From the NCBI GenBank assembly GCA_018873245.2, contig JAEMBT020000001.1, forward strand, positions 15,696,220-15,760,219: 64,000 bases of DNA, in the 5' to 3' direction. This DNA comes from Archegozetes longisetosus (lineage: Eukaryota > Arthropoda > Arachnida > Sarcoptiformes > Trhypochthoniidae). A program made the position numbers and the translations under genes. Below the pieces are notes generated by a model. That model worked only from the letters and a program-made list of their open reading frames with translations, was not told where the DNA came from and did no database searches. Shown in pieces: positions 14,091 to 24,732 of this stretch. Each line of letters begins with the position of its first letter. Positions within the stretch are counted from its first letter, which is position 1.

Positions 14091-14867
14091 TGTCGCAAAC
14101 TTTGTCATCACGAACTACAAACATAATTTTAGTCTCTTCAGCAGTTATTCTTGGTGAGTATACATCTAATCCTTCTGTATCTGTTACAGAAACATTTAAG
14201 AATCGAAAATATCAAGTACATGGATTGACTACTCTTTTGAGTACTTCAACGAAAGGCAAAGTTTGACCCGACAAGACAGAGTTTGACTGATGCTGCCACC
14301 CATTTGAGTCCTTATTTGGATGGTGTAGGAAAAATCCCATACTTAAGTCATGTTAAATCTGCTGAAAGACAGATAAGTTTCAAGAATAAAACATTTCACC
14401 AATTAATAGATGACCTGATGGATTTTTATGGTCATCGAGAATCAAGCAATGAAGAAAATGTAAGAGCATCTTTGAACGATATGGCGTATGCTGTACTTAC
14501 ACAAACTGGATGCAATAGCCAAATACTAGCTCAAAACACCAAACCAAGTCAACAATCATCTGAAATAGTTGAGTCGGAAAAGACTGTTCGCTTATGCCAG
14601 TTTATAATAGATGTTACAGAATCTTCGGTAAAGCTAAATATTTATTCTACTAGTTTTGTTATCTACTTGAATGATGGAGAAGTAAAACTGACTGATAGAG
14701 ATTTCAAAGCTGGTTATATTCAATATGAGTTATTATCTAATTTGATGTGGGCAAAAGCAGAAAATTTAAGTAAGCTTCCTTTAACATACGTTGACAAGTG
14801 GATTGAGGGGATCAAAACGAAACTGTATAATGAATATACTCTAGACGAACAATGTATATCAAAGTAA
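14091..14867 (+). pseudogene. Short gene 1, paralog of the gene at 18103 (frameshifted)
   Basis: The product family is not recognised. The frame from ATG 14091 starts with a short hydrophobic N-terminus (NIILVSSAVILG), then FKNRKYQVHGLTTLLS, which aligns with FRNPKYHGDALATLLN of the gene at 18103. It meets a stop (TGA) at about 14265. Downstream the alignment continues in another frame from 14283 to 14867 (YLDGVGKIPYLS beside the paralog's YVQGIKDMGYFF, and a Trp-containing tail VDKWIEGIKTKL beside VDDWINDV). A small deletion near 14262 relative to the paralog explains the break. The start of 14091 is chosen because the paralog aligns from its own ATG. The hydrophobic start could be a weak signal peptide. 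A rapidly evolving, possibly secreted arthropod family is a guess only. Confidence 0.55.
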
Positions 14868-15189
14868 ATGATCGTTTTATTGTAAGCGAAAACTAATTGT
14901 TTTTCTACCCGATCGCAAGATTTTATGTAAATCTTATTAAAAGGATTTCCTCTTATAATGATCAATCAGATGATTATAATGTGGGAAATTTTATGATAAA
15001 CATTTAATAATAAATGCTCTGAAGAAATGAAAAATTATGTAAAATTGAATTTTGTTTAAAAATTGATAAAATACTTGAGACTTTTTAAAGATCTATATTA
15101 AAAATATAGTATGGATCATCGTAAGAAATACTAAACAATATTGGATACGTCTAATGTCTTTAAAGAGAAGAAAATGATGCGATTAGTGG

Positions 15190-15655
15190 GGATTATTGTG
15201 GCAAAAGTCTTTCCGAATACGAACATGCTATATATGGAAGAACTTCTACTACAACAGCGTTGACATAAATCCTTTATATAAATTAACATGACAAAAAGCA
15301 TAAAAACTTAGACATTTTAAAAAGTAACTTGTAATTAACGTTGATTACAGAAATAATGCAGAATGGAACCTATAATAGTTTATATAGAAAATGAAGCCAC
15401 GCCTTCAAACTTTAAATATATAAAAAATTTTGCAAGGAATTTTAAGTTCTTTGTGAACTTGTAGTAAATCATATGACGCATGAGTTCAAGATATGGTTAC
15501 AAACATTGAGTTATAGATTTTAAAACAAAAAAACAATGAACAGTATTTTATTCTCTTCTCTCTAATAGATCAACTCTGTTACGAAACTGTTGATAGAACT
15601 GTCTGTAAAAGTGATGTCATGATAAGAAACTAGTAATAAACAAGGTATAAGAACT
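15190..15655 (+). repeat. Direct-repeat copy of 17110-17640
   Basis: The 3' flank of short gene 1 is matched in the same orientation by sequence upstream of short gene 2. Landmarks in order are a CGAATA(C/T)GAACATG-like block, an AACCTATAATAG-like block, the GTAGTAAATCAT block and the TTTTATTCTCTTCTCTCT tract. The match stops abruptly near 15655, where DDE_3 transposon sequence begins. This indicates local duplication followed or accompanied by insertion. Confidence 0.65.
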
Positions 15656-15789
15656 AAAATTTTTACGAATGCTGAAATTTACTAGTATTAAAATTTTTAT
15701 TACAATATACACTAAATACATTATACTTTACACTAATTGTGGTCAATTTTAATAGAATTACAGACAAATTTCATTATATTTTGGTCAAA

Positions 15790-16981
15790 TGATATTTCGT
15801 CTTCAGATTCTCTCTTCTATCAGATAAGTCATTGAAATTTACAATTAAATCTTCACTTTCGTCAAGTGATTCATCTCTAATAAAATATTCATCTATTTTT
15901 TACTGTGTTTAATTCAATTTTCCCATAATTGAGGCGAAACTATTTCAAATGATGTAAAAATTAATTGCTTAACTTGTTGCAGATCATGGCTTTTGTTGTT
16001 TTTAGCTATAAATTTCTTTATATCAGCCCAAATAAGCTCTATGAAATTACAATCGCAGTGATATGTTGGCAGCTGAAGAACAATATGACCATAAGATTTT
16101 AGAATTTCGTCGATGGCATATACTTAAGGCTTGAATGCAAATTGATAATACATAATAATTCACTTTTTAATGCATCAAAAGGGAAATCAATTTTGTATGT
16201 TTAGCCACTCAATTATTTGTTTGTTGTTGTTCGCCATCCAACCATTTTTTGATTCACAATGCAATATAATAAAACAAAATCCCTTACCAGAAGATACCTT
16301 AATTGGCGGCAATTCGTTGTCGCAGACCAATACTTTGTCAATAACGAGGTTTTGATGTACAAATGTTTCGTCGAGATATACTATCAATAAGTTTGGATAT
16401 TTTTTTTTCTAATTGTCGCATTTTCTTAAGTAGGTTCGACGATTAACTACGATGTCAGGTCTTTCCATAAGAATTTTTCGGTTAGTTTTAACATTGCTCG
16501 CGTATTTAAATCCAATCAACTTAATTATTCGGTAAAAGGTTCTTAAAGAGCAGCCTTTAAAAGTTATTGTACATTCGAGTTCATTAAATTTGTTGAAGAT
16601 ATCATTTATTGAGGGAAATATTCCATTTGAGTAAAATTGCCTAATAATTGTTTTTACTACTGTTTTATCAAAATTATTGAATGCGTATTTTGTTAGTCTA
16701 TTCTTTGTCTTTTTTAGTGGATTAATTTCTTCGATAAAAATTCCTATTGTGGTTTTTCCAATTACTGTCGCAATTGATGTCTTATGAATCATGTCTTCTT
16801 CATAATAGTCCCCCTTCATATCTTTTTCGAAAAACTGCCTTAAATTTAATATAACTTCTTGTGTTTGTTCATTAGTTGGGTGACCACTTCCTAATTTACT
16901 TGTTTTTAGCATGAAAATTAATATTTTTATTGTTATTGTAGCTATAACTATAGCTATAATTGTGTAATCTAAGTGTTCCAT
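15790..16981 (-). mobile_element. IS630/Tc1-like DDE_3 transposase relic, copy 1
   Basis: Read on the minus strand. The N-terminal half (about 16910 down to 16409) encodes the helix-turn-helix region, including SLRTFYRIIKLIGFKY and RKILMERPDIV, closely paralleling copy 2 at 20.4-21.7 kb. After a frame change in a poly-A run near 16400-16409 the catalytic part resumes with VYLDETFVHQN (first catalytic Asp present) and HCESKNGWM. Near 16100-16030 a third fragment encodes LPTYHCDCNFIELIW, carrying the catalytic Glu. An acidic C-terminal tail follows toward 15790. Several frame breaks make it non-functional. The copy sits inside the duplicated repeat of the short-gene pair. A small upstream ATG at 16981 adds a hydrophobic extension unlike the family; the start near 16910 fits better. 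Confidence 0.75.
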
Positions 16982-17109
16982 ATCTTTGGTCTATTCAGTT
17001 TTTGCGCTACGACTTAAATACATGACTTATTTGTTTCCTGATTAGCTGAGGTTTTCTCTATAGACTTTGTAGGCGTAGACTACCTCATTCTTAGTTGGCA
17101 TACACTTTA

Positions 17110-17800
17110 GTAAGAAATATAGTGTCAAAGTATCTCCGAATATAAACATGTTGTTTATGAAACGTCTCACACAATAGGATAGACATGAATCCTTAATGTA
17201 AATTAAATAACGTAATAATATAACATAAAATATAACCCAAATAATATTTTACGAAGAAACTTGTCTTTAAAATTGATTATAAAGATAAGACCGAAATAGA
17301 ACCTTTAATAGTTAATATAGAAAATGCAGCCGTAGCTTTCAAACTTTAGGTATATATTAAAATTTCAAGTTGTTTGTGAACTGTGTAGTAAATCATGTAA
17401 AGTACAAGTTCAAAATAGGGTTATAAACATTTAGTTATATATTTTAAAATAAGGAACAAAGTACAGTATTTTATTCCCTTCTCTCTCTACTAGAACTACT
17501 CTGTTGAGAAACTATTGATAGAACCATGTGCAAAAATGATGTAATTGATGTCATTGAAGTAAGAAACCACAGTAATGAAGTAGTTATGAGAACTTAAGTT
17601 TAGATAAGTTCAAGAATATAAACAATCAGGAGTTACTATCAATTAAGTGTATAGATTTTAATATGTATAACAAAACTTACATTCATTGAAGTTTTTCATA
17701 ACAAATTGAAGGCTAAATATAATCTTCAGGCTTCTTCTAATCATAAAGAAGCAATTTTCAGTTTTCAAAACCTGTTTTAGTTATCGAAATGACAGTTTTG
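17110..17800 (+). repeat. Second copy of the flanking repeat, upstream of short gene 2
   Basis: Bases 17110-17640 match 15190-15655 directly, and 17370-17800 match 13255-13700 in reverse. This is the longest and least interrupted copy, ending about 300 bp before the ATG of short gene 2. It lets the boundaries of the other two copies be judged. Confidence 0.65.
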
Positions 17801-18029
17801 TCATTAAAAGTTAAATTTAAATGTCAGATATGATCTGCGAACAGTATTCCGACGTCGCTAGGACAAAGTCCGATGGTAGTCTGAGCTAATCAAATCACTT
17901 CTTTATACTTGGGAAGTATAAATTTGAGTGTACAAACTTCAATCGCTTATTTGTCGTGACACCTCAAATCTAAGCGACTTGAACTGTAAGTAGCACAATT
18001 GATTTAATAGTCATTTAACGTATGTTTTC

Positions 18030-18038
18030 TATATAACT
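18030..18038 (+). promoter_or_regulatory. TATA-like box of short gene 2
   Basis: CTATATAAC lies about 65-70 bp upstream of the ATG at 18103. The equivalent position in the paralog also has a TATA-like word. Called by sequence and spacing only. Confidence 0.3.
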
Positions 18039-18102
18039 AACATGGTTTTAACATTCATTTCGTTTATCTAGTAATATTTGAGAATTAATTCCTACTGTAA
18101 AA

Positions 18103-18858
18103 ATGTCCTCCAATGTTCCAGTTATTTGTGGTGCCATTCTTTTGGGGTCTAAGAACTACTCGTCTTTGTCGTCAGCGGAGATATATTCACCAAGCGATCC
18201 GGCAGAAATATTTAGAAATCCAAAGTATCATGGAGATGCATTGGCAACTTTGTTGAACTCAGTTCAAGATAAAGTGGGTTTTCACCCTAAGGCAAGTGTA
18301 ACGTCTGGGGAATTCTTTGCATATGTACAAGGTATTAAAGATATGGGTTACTTTTTTCTAAATAATCAAAGAGATCAAGGAAATTTTATTGAAGGCGATG
18401 ATTATAACAAAATCATAGATGGTTTTGAAGATCTTCTTAAATCATTTTTTAACAGCGATGCAGATGAGATAAGGGCATCTATTGTGAATATGTTAAGATC
18501 ACTAGGTTCAGTGGACAATTCTAGCTCAGATCGCAGTTACTTTTTCCAGCATATCTTGGATTTTAGGAATACTATGCCTTATAAACTTTATCTTGTGCAA
18601 ACATCTCTTCACTTTGAAAGGTCATCAAGTGGGAAGACAACCATAAATAATCAATCTTGTAATATAAACATAGTTGAATACCATTTACTTTCTACGTATG
18701 TAATCTTCGATGCAGATAAATTAGCTGAACTAAATATAAAATCTGTTGACGACTGGATAAACGATGTTACATCTCCGTCTGATCCAAATTTAGTTTTATG
18801 CTTTGAAAAATCTGTTGACGACTGGCTAGATGACATTACATGTCCCTCTGATCAATAA
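18103..18858 (+). CDS. Unidentified 251-residue protein, short gene 2
   Basis: A single uninterrupted frame from an ATG in a favourable A-rich context to TAA. The family is not recognised. The N-terminus has a short hydrophobic run (VPVICGAILLG) that is weak as a signal peptide. The body is mixed polar/hydrophobic with many Asp and Ser residues, with no transmembrane helix and no obvious catalytic motif. The last 45 residues contain a near-exact 23-residue duplication (KSVDDWINDVTSPSDPN then KSVDDWLDDITCPSDQ). It is the only clearly open member of the pair; the upstream paralog at 14091 is frameshifted. Candidate AATAAA polyadenylation words lie downstream near 18945. The pattern of tandem, divergent, short genes resembles fast-evolving secreted families of arthropods, but no function can be assigned. 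Confidence 0.65.
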   Translation: MSSNVPVICGAILLGSKNYSSLSSAEIYSPSDPAEIFRNPKYHGDALATLLNSVQDKVGFHPKASVTSGEFFAYVQGIKDMGYFFLNNQRDQGNFIEGDDYNKIIDGFEDLLKSFFNSDADEIRASIVNMLRSLGSVDNSSSDRSYFFQHILDFRNTMPYKLYLVQTSLHFERSSSGKTTINNQSCNINIVEYHLLSTYVIFDADKLAELNIKSVDDWINDVTSPSDPNLVLCFEKSVDDWLDDITCPSDQ

Positions 18859-18890
18859 TTACTTTCATGCTTTGAAAACGACAAGCCTCG
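18742..18890 (+). repeat. 69-bp in-frame tandem repeat at the end of short gene 2
   Basis: Two copies 69 bp apart begin with TCTGTTGACGACTGG at 18742 and 18811. Sequence resembling the end of the unit (TTTCATGCTTTGAA) continues after the stop codon. The stop codon therefore falls within the second copy. Confidence 0.8.
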
Positions 18891-19256
18891 AGTTTTCTGA
18901 ACTTATACTTTTTATTATATGTATTACTTTTAGATAATGATGAAAATAAACTAATAATATATCTAAGAATAATATATACATATAAAAATGTATCTACTCT
19001 TAATTGCCTTACTATAACCTATAAAGAATTATCAATAAAAACTTTTCTTAGTCATGAGATAATCACTTTTGTCTTTGGTATAGTGCACACACGAATTCTA
19101 AAATTTATAAACTTAGTTAGTTAAAGTTTTCAACTTTTCAAATTGTGCAGTTTGAAACATGAAATTGAATCGAGTTCGATTAGAACACATTATAGAAGTT
19201 TTATCACACAATTCCTAAAACAAAGATGGTCTTTTCAAGACTGTAATTGGTTAATA
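18859..19256. other. Spacer with no gene seen
   Basis: This is the 3' flank of short gene 2, AT-rich, with a possible polyadenylation signal near 18945. No other feature is supported before the MITE. Confidence 0.4.
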
Positions 19257-19750
19257 TTGTAAAGTCTGGATCTTTGATAGGAGCGTGTACGAAATCAAAT
19301 TAAAAATATAAGCACTTTATTTAACATAACCACAATATAAAAATTACATAAGATTTCACAGGATTTTAACACTGGAAGAAAGAGCGAAAAATTTAAGAAA
19401 AACATGACATTTTATACGAACAATAGGCGGGTTAAATTAGAAAATGTTTTACAATGATAGGCTAAACCTTTTAAGGTCAATAGCACATTTATCTAGGATT
19501 GGGAGATTGTTTAACTAGGACATACTTAGGTAGGTTTTAAGAGTTGAAATATGCTTACTCTCAGCTGTCTTCATAACTTGTACAGTTGAGACAAGCATGT
19601 GAAGATTTCTTTTGTACAAACAAAAGTAATCTTTAGATCGGTAATAAATGTTGACATATACGGTGAGTTATGAAAATTAATTTAGCAATATAGGTTATTA
19701 CAAAAGTATTTTGGTATAGGTCTAATTAAGAAACTTGGACGTTATTACAA
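19257..19750 (+). mobile_element. 494-bp MITE, copy 1 (TTGTAA termini, TA target site)
   Basis: A near-identical 496-bp copy in the same orientation lies at 31318-31813. Both begin TTGTAAAGTCTGGATCTTTG, end in TTACAA and are flanked by TA. The termini are short inverted repeats, and the element has no coding capacity. Flanking sequence of the two copies is unrelated, so the boundaries are well fixed. The TA target suggests mobilisation by a Tc1/mariner-type transposase. Confidence 0.85.
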
Positions 19751-20374
19751 TATACTCATTGAATGTCTTCCGTTTGAAACACAAACTTAAGATATATTCC
19801 TCTAAAGAAGTTTTAGTTAAATTTGTTTTGAACATGATTTTATTGGATGTTTATATTATATAAGATTAAGTTAACAAAAATATTATATGAACAGATTTTT
19901 GATAAATAAAACTTGTCATTCATATTTGCAATGTTACACTTACTCGAAAAGTTAGTCACTTTTAACGCTTTCTTATATAATTCTAAACATACTGTAATAT
20001 TAGCCATAAATAAACGTTCACTTTAGTGGACTTTTGTTATGGCAACTGGACTGGTTGACCAGTTTGTCAATCGTGTAAACACAGCTTATGAGTTTTATGT
20101 CTATATTTTAATGAGATTTAAGATTTGTGTCATTTCTGGATAAAACAATGTCGTTTAAGTATAACCCTATCAATTTTTTTTGTAGAAAACCAAAATGTTA
20201 ACGCGTAGATGATGAGGTCATAATTCAGCCAGTAGTAAAGTTTGATTTCAAAAGCACAGTAAAACTCCATACGATATGAATGAACATAATACAAAATAGT
20301 TATAATTTTATCACAATTTAAGTAATCAGTATATTGCATAGTTATGATCATTGCTATAATCAATATTATATTTT

Positions 20375-21715
20375 ACATCATTATCATATCCAATAAATCC
20401 AATAAATAATCTTCATAAGCAATATCCGAATCTGATTCACTATCAGATTCATCTGCAAATTCAATGAGTGAACTTTCTATATGTGTATCAACGATGCAAT
20501 CAAACTCCCAATAATCACTCTCTATATTTTCACATCTTTTTACATAATTACTCTAATTGTTAGCACTATTATAATGTATAGATTCCCAAATTAATTTTTC
20601 ACATTCTTGTATGAATATTGGGAGCTGACACATTCTTTCATTTGACCCCAGACTAGTTCAATAGGATTAAATTCACAGTGATAAGGAGGCAGTCGAATAG
20701 GAATATGACCAGATTCCTTAATTATTTGATCTACTGTATAGCTCTTACCAGTAGAATGCTCTTTGACTAGCTTCAGAAGCTCAGGTTTTAAGGCATTTTC
20801 GAGAAAATTGATATTGTTTTTATTTAACCAATCTTTTGTTTGTTGTTTAGTATTACTTCTTGTAGGAGTCTTATTATTTTGTTTCAAATGGGTCTGTGCA
20901 TTATCTAAAACGATGATAGGCTGTGGCGGCAAGTTTGGCAAAATTTGGTCTCGTAGCCGCTTCTCAAATATTTCAGCGTTGATTTCTTCGTTAACTAAAA
21001 TTTTCCCGCGTTTTCTATAAATCCATTTTTTGAGCCTGCATGAATAATCGAAAACATTGTTCTTTTGTCTATTGGTATTTTAAGTTTTGGTAGTTGATTA
21101 TTTTCCACTTGATTACTACCTACCAATACTACTCTTAACGAAGCTCTTGTTTATAAAAGTTTCATATAGGAATACCCATAAAGAACGCGAGCACTCACTT
21201 TTAAATCTCAATTTTTCCCTTATGTATTCACGCCTTTTAATTATAACGTAATCTCTTTCCATCAGTATTTTACGCGATAAATTATTATTTTTCATTAATT
21301 TAAATCCCATTCGTTTGATAATTTTACTAAATGTTGACGTAGAGCAATCTTTGAAGTTTAGGTTAGAGTTTTCTTTTAGTTTGTGGTAAACGTCATTCAT
21401 GTATGATAGTTTATTATTTATATGAAATTCGCTGAATATAGAATTAATGTTTCTCTCAAATGAATCCCATTCATATTTTTTCGGTCTCATATCAGTCTTC
21501 TTTGGTGGCACTATTCCACAATTTATTCTTTTAATTGACGATCCTGATAGTTTACTTCCTTCCACTAGAGCACTAATAACGTCTTTGTAGCAAGACTTCA
21601 ACTCTCTCTCAAAATACTCATTAAGGTTTAAAATAATTTGTTTGGATTGAGTCTGAATATAAAATCCTCTTCCTAATTTATTCTTTATATTGTACGAAGT
21701 CATTGTATATAACAA
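20375..21715 (-). mobile_element. IS630/Tc1-like DDE_3 transposase, copy 2 (catalytic Asp lost)
   Basis: Read on the minus strand from the ATG near 21703-21715. The N-terminal helix-turn-helix region contains DCSTSTFSKIIKRMGFK and SRKILMERDYVI. The first catalytic block reads FLYETFINKSF where copy 1 has YLDETFVHQN, so the first Asp is replaced by Tyr. The frame breaks after SSIGR (21116) but continues in another frame with MFSIIHAGSKNGFIENAGK, then IIVLDNAQTH (second Asp) and LPPYHCEFNPIELVW (Glu). After 20591 an acidic tail rich in Asp, Ser and Glu is encoded by 20560-20400. The order matches DDE_3 transposases of the Tc1/mariner/IS630 superfamily. It is better preserved than copy 1 but inactive by sequence. 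Terminal inverted repeats were not recognised. Confidence 0.8.
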
Positions 21716-21719
21716 TTAG

Positions 21720-22815
21720 ATCACAATAAGTTTTAATTAAATTAAAATTCAATCAAAAGGCTAATTTTAATCATGTATAAATTACAACACTAGTAAATAT
21801 CACAATTTTTACAATAGTTTCGCAAATTCATTTATAAAAATCAATAGGTATGAATATTTTACCCTCTCTCTTATTGCCTATTTGTACTGTAATAACTTTT
21901 ACTTCTTGATAGTTAGGCTAATAATTAGTTTGAGACTCAAAAAGTAGTTAAATCCAAATGAATTACAGGCCCATATGATTGAAATAAGTAAGAAAAAAAG
22001 TTAAGGCGCCCACAGAATCTAAGTCAGGCATTTTAGCTGACCTATACACTGATGATTAACGAATTTTATTCTATTTTGTTACGATTTGACAAAATTTATA
22101 TCGAATTAAATTCTAAAATAACATACATTTTGACAAAACAAGTTTTGAAAAATAGCAGTGTTTTGTTTGAATAAAACGACATTCAAATCATTTCAGTTTC
22201 TTTAATACAAGTGATATATAGCACTGTAAGGTCTGTTGCTTAATCAATAGAATGATTTGAAAATGATGTAAAAACAATAATTTTAGTTAAAAACTATAAA
22301 AAGTTTTTCGAAAACGTTGTGGTTAACAACGTCGATCAATTGTCTTACATTAGGAAAATAAAATTTTCTAAGAAGGGTATTTTGCTACAACTGATCTCCG
22401 TTTTGAAAATTCCTCTATGAAAATAAACTTATTTAAAACTTACACTGCGGTAAAAAATTTTGGTTTTCAAGACCTACTAAATGTATACGAAGATTACATA
22501 AAAATCAAGAAAAATAAATTCGATGAAATTAGAAATTTGCTCAAATATGTAATACTTGCACAAAATGTTAGTTTTTATAGTACTTTAACTTTTATGATTC
22601 AGGAACCTCTGTCTCTAAAGGTAGACAAAGAGCATGAGAAATAGCACCTCATGAAAGTCATAACATCTGCAACTGTAAAAGAAAATGTGTGTTTGCATCC
22701 ATGTAACAAAAATCATATCCTTTATACATAAACTGTTCCTGTGATTCTACTGAGTGTAAAAATAAACAATTTCATTGAATAAATTTCTGAAAATTGCTAT
22801 TCTTATAAATTGACA
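21720..22815. other. AT-rich spacer with one small open frame
   Basis: No recognised gene. An open frame of 75 codons at 22417-22644 (plus strand) has no known motif and no visible splice context, and its length is within chance expectation at this composition. The left end may contain the 5' flank of DDE_3 copy 2. Confidence 0.35.
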
Positions 22816-23355
22816 TAATAAAATGCGTTTAACGTCAACTCGGTTATTGTGAAAACCAGCTTATTGTCAACACTATTCCATGCATCGATTTAATATCCTA
22901 CACATATTTAATACACACTTAATGTCAACTTTTTACAAACTGTAAAGTTGTAAAAAAATAAAATTTAAAATGCAGTATGAAATTGATATATCGATTAATC
23001 TAAATATGGACCTCATTAAACGAACACGTGTTGGTATAAATGATATATTCAAATTGAGATTATATTTAGCATCACTTTCATCACCCTATGATTCTCTAAT
23101 AAAATTAGAAACTCGGCTTTAAAAATAAGTTTCCTCTTAAACAATCCATTATTATTGATTACTCTAATGTGAATATTCGATATGCGTACTCTCCATGATA
23201 GTTTTGATATATACTGGTTCTTACTGTAATAAAATTGAAATATAAAAGGTATTCACTAATTGTCAACTTATTGACAATAAACATTCATTGTCAATATCGG
23301 TTATTGTCAACTGTTTTTGCTGCACTGACAGGTTGACATTAAACGGGTTTCACTG
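22816..23355 (+). mobile_element. pogo/Tigger-like non-autonomous element (tentative)
   Basis: The right end reads GGGTTTCACTG followed by TA. Its reverse complement starts CAGTGAAACCCGTTTAATGT, of the type found at pogo/Tigger ends. The left end contains a decayed counterpart (GCGTTTAACGTCAACTCGG). Short TTATTGTCAAC words recur near both ends as subterminal repeats. No coding capacity. The left boundary is uncertain by about 10 bp. Confidence 0.45.
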
Positions 23356-24732
23356 TATATCAATGCAAGTATTATGAAGTATTAGAAAGTTTTAAAAGTT
23401 TTGATCAGACTTTTCTATCATTCCCTATAAACTTCTACTCCTGGGGATTAACAATCAATATTAAGAGATTCAATGTATTCTGTAGCGTTTAGCGACTTTT
23501 GAGACTGAAACTAAAATTATTTAAAGTTCTGTTAATTAAACTATTCTTATTCATTAGTACAGTTAAGATTTTCGATAATTGGATTGAAGTTTTTGACTAA
23601 AAACTAAATGGATAAAACCGATAGAAACTGTAAGTTAATCGAACAGGTTTCATAAGAATTGAGGAAATAAAGGGGTGGGGCGCCATAAGAATTGAATAGT
23701 GCATTCGATGGTGCTCGACGAGATGAGTTGAGACGCATCATATTTGTGAAGCTGAACCCAATCGTTATCTAATTACACCTACTTCATTTCATTTTTAAGT
23801 CATTTCTGAGTGGGTAAGGCGTTAAGATAATCGACTGAATAGTACATTCGAGAGTACTTATCATGAATCAATCCATGCCACTTCATAAACCAAAATAGTA
23901 AAAGTACGTGTGGTCATGAACAGGTGGATGCAGCTCAATAGAGTGGTAGGGTTCTACTTGCTTCGAATTCAGCCCTGACCCGATTTTTACGATGCACTTG
24001 CTCTAGTCTCTTTCAGTCGAAAATTGAACAGCCTTGATCATTAGATATTGTTACCTGGAATTCTAGCTTAATATTTTCTGGAGAGTCAGGTCTTTCAAGT
24101 AGTTAGGTTTGTAACTTTAGCACTAACGATATTTCAACGAAACAAAAATACACGTGACTAATCATTTTTTACCTAGTCTAGCTTCCATTAACCAGAATTA
24201 GAAAACTACCGTCTGATTTGTTTGAAAGAATTTGTTTGAATGATTCACCTACTTTACAATGAATTTTAACGTCCATTCACTACAATGTCCATCTCAACAT
24301 ATAGTTTATTCGTAAAAAACTTCGTCAATATGTTTCAATTTTCATAAGTTGAAAAGTCCAAAGACAAGGCAATTTAGTTTCGTCAACAATCGTACCCACT
24401 TCAGTAGTAAGTCTAAAATATCTGCTAAATTTAAGTATTTGGACTTTCTGATTAAAAATCTGTTCGAAAGCATAAATGAATTGTTTTATTTGAAGTGCAG
24501 CCATTTAATCAATAAATCCGAAACTTAAAGATAATAATTGGAAACAGTGTGATATACTTCACTCTTATTGAACTTTGAATTTCAAGATTCGAAGCATCTT
24601 ATGTATAAAACTATTATTATCTCATCTGTCAAACACTTCATTGAATACACATATAACTATACATTATATATTGTATATATAACCATTTGATAGTTTATTA
24701 TTAGATCAATAAATTTTATTTTGAAGTTCAAA
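23356..24732. other. Spacer with a possible tRNA-like SINE fragment
   Basis: Mostly featureless. Around 23930-23990 the sequence contains GCAGCTCAATAGAGTGGTAG, resembling a box A, and CTTCGAATTCAGCCC, resembling a box B, about 40 bp apart. This could be a degenerate tRNA-derived SINE piece. TATATATAAC at 24675-24684 may be the TATA box of the following gene. Nothing else is supported. Confidence 0.3.

Noticed and set aside
14128..14163. GTGAGTATAC...GTTACAG as a tiny intron in short gene 1
   Set aside because: It would be only about 36 bp, and the interval aligns as coding sequence with the paralog at 18103.
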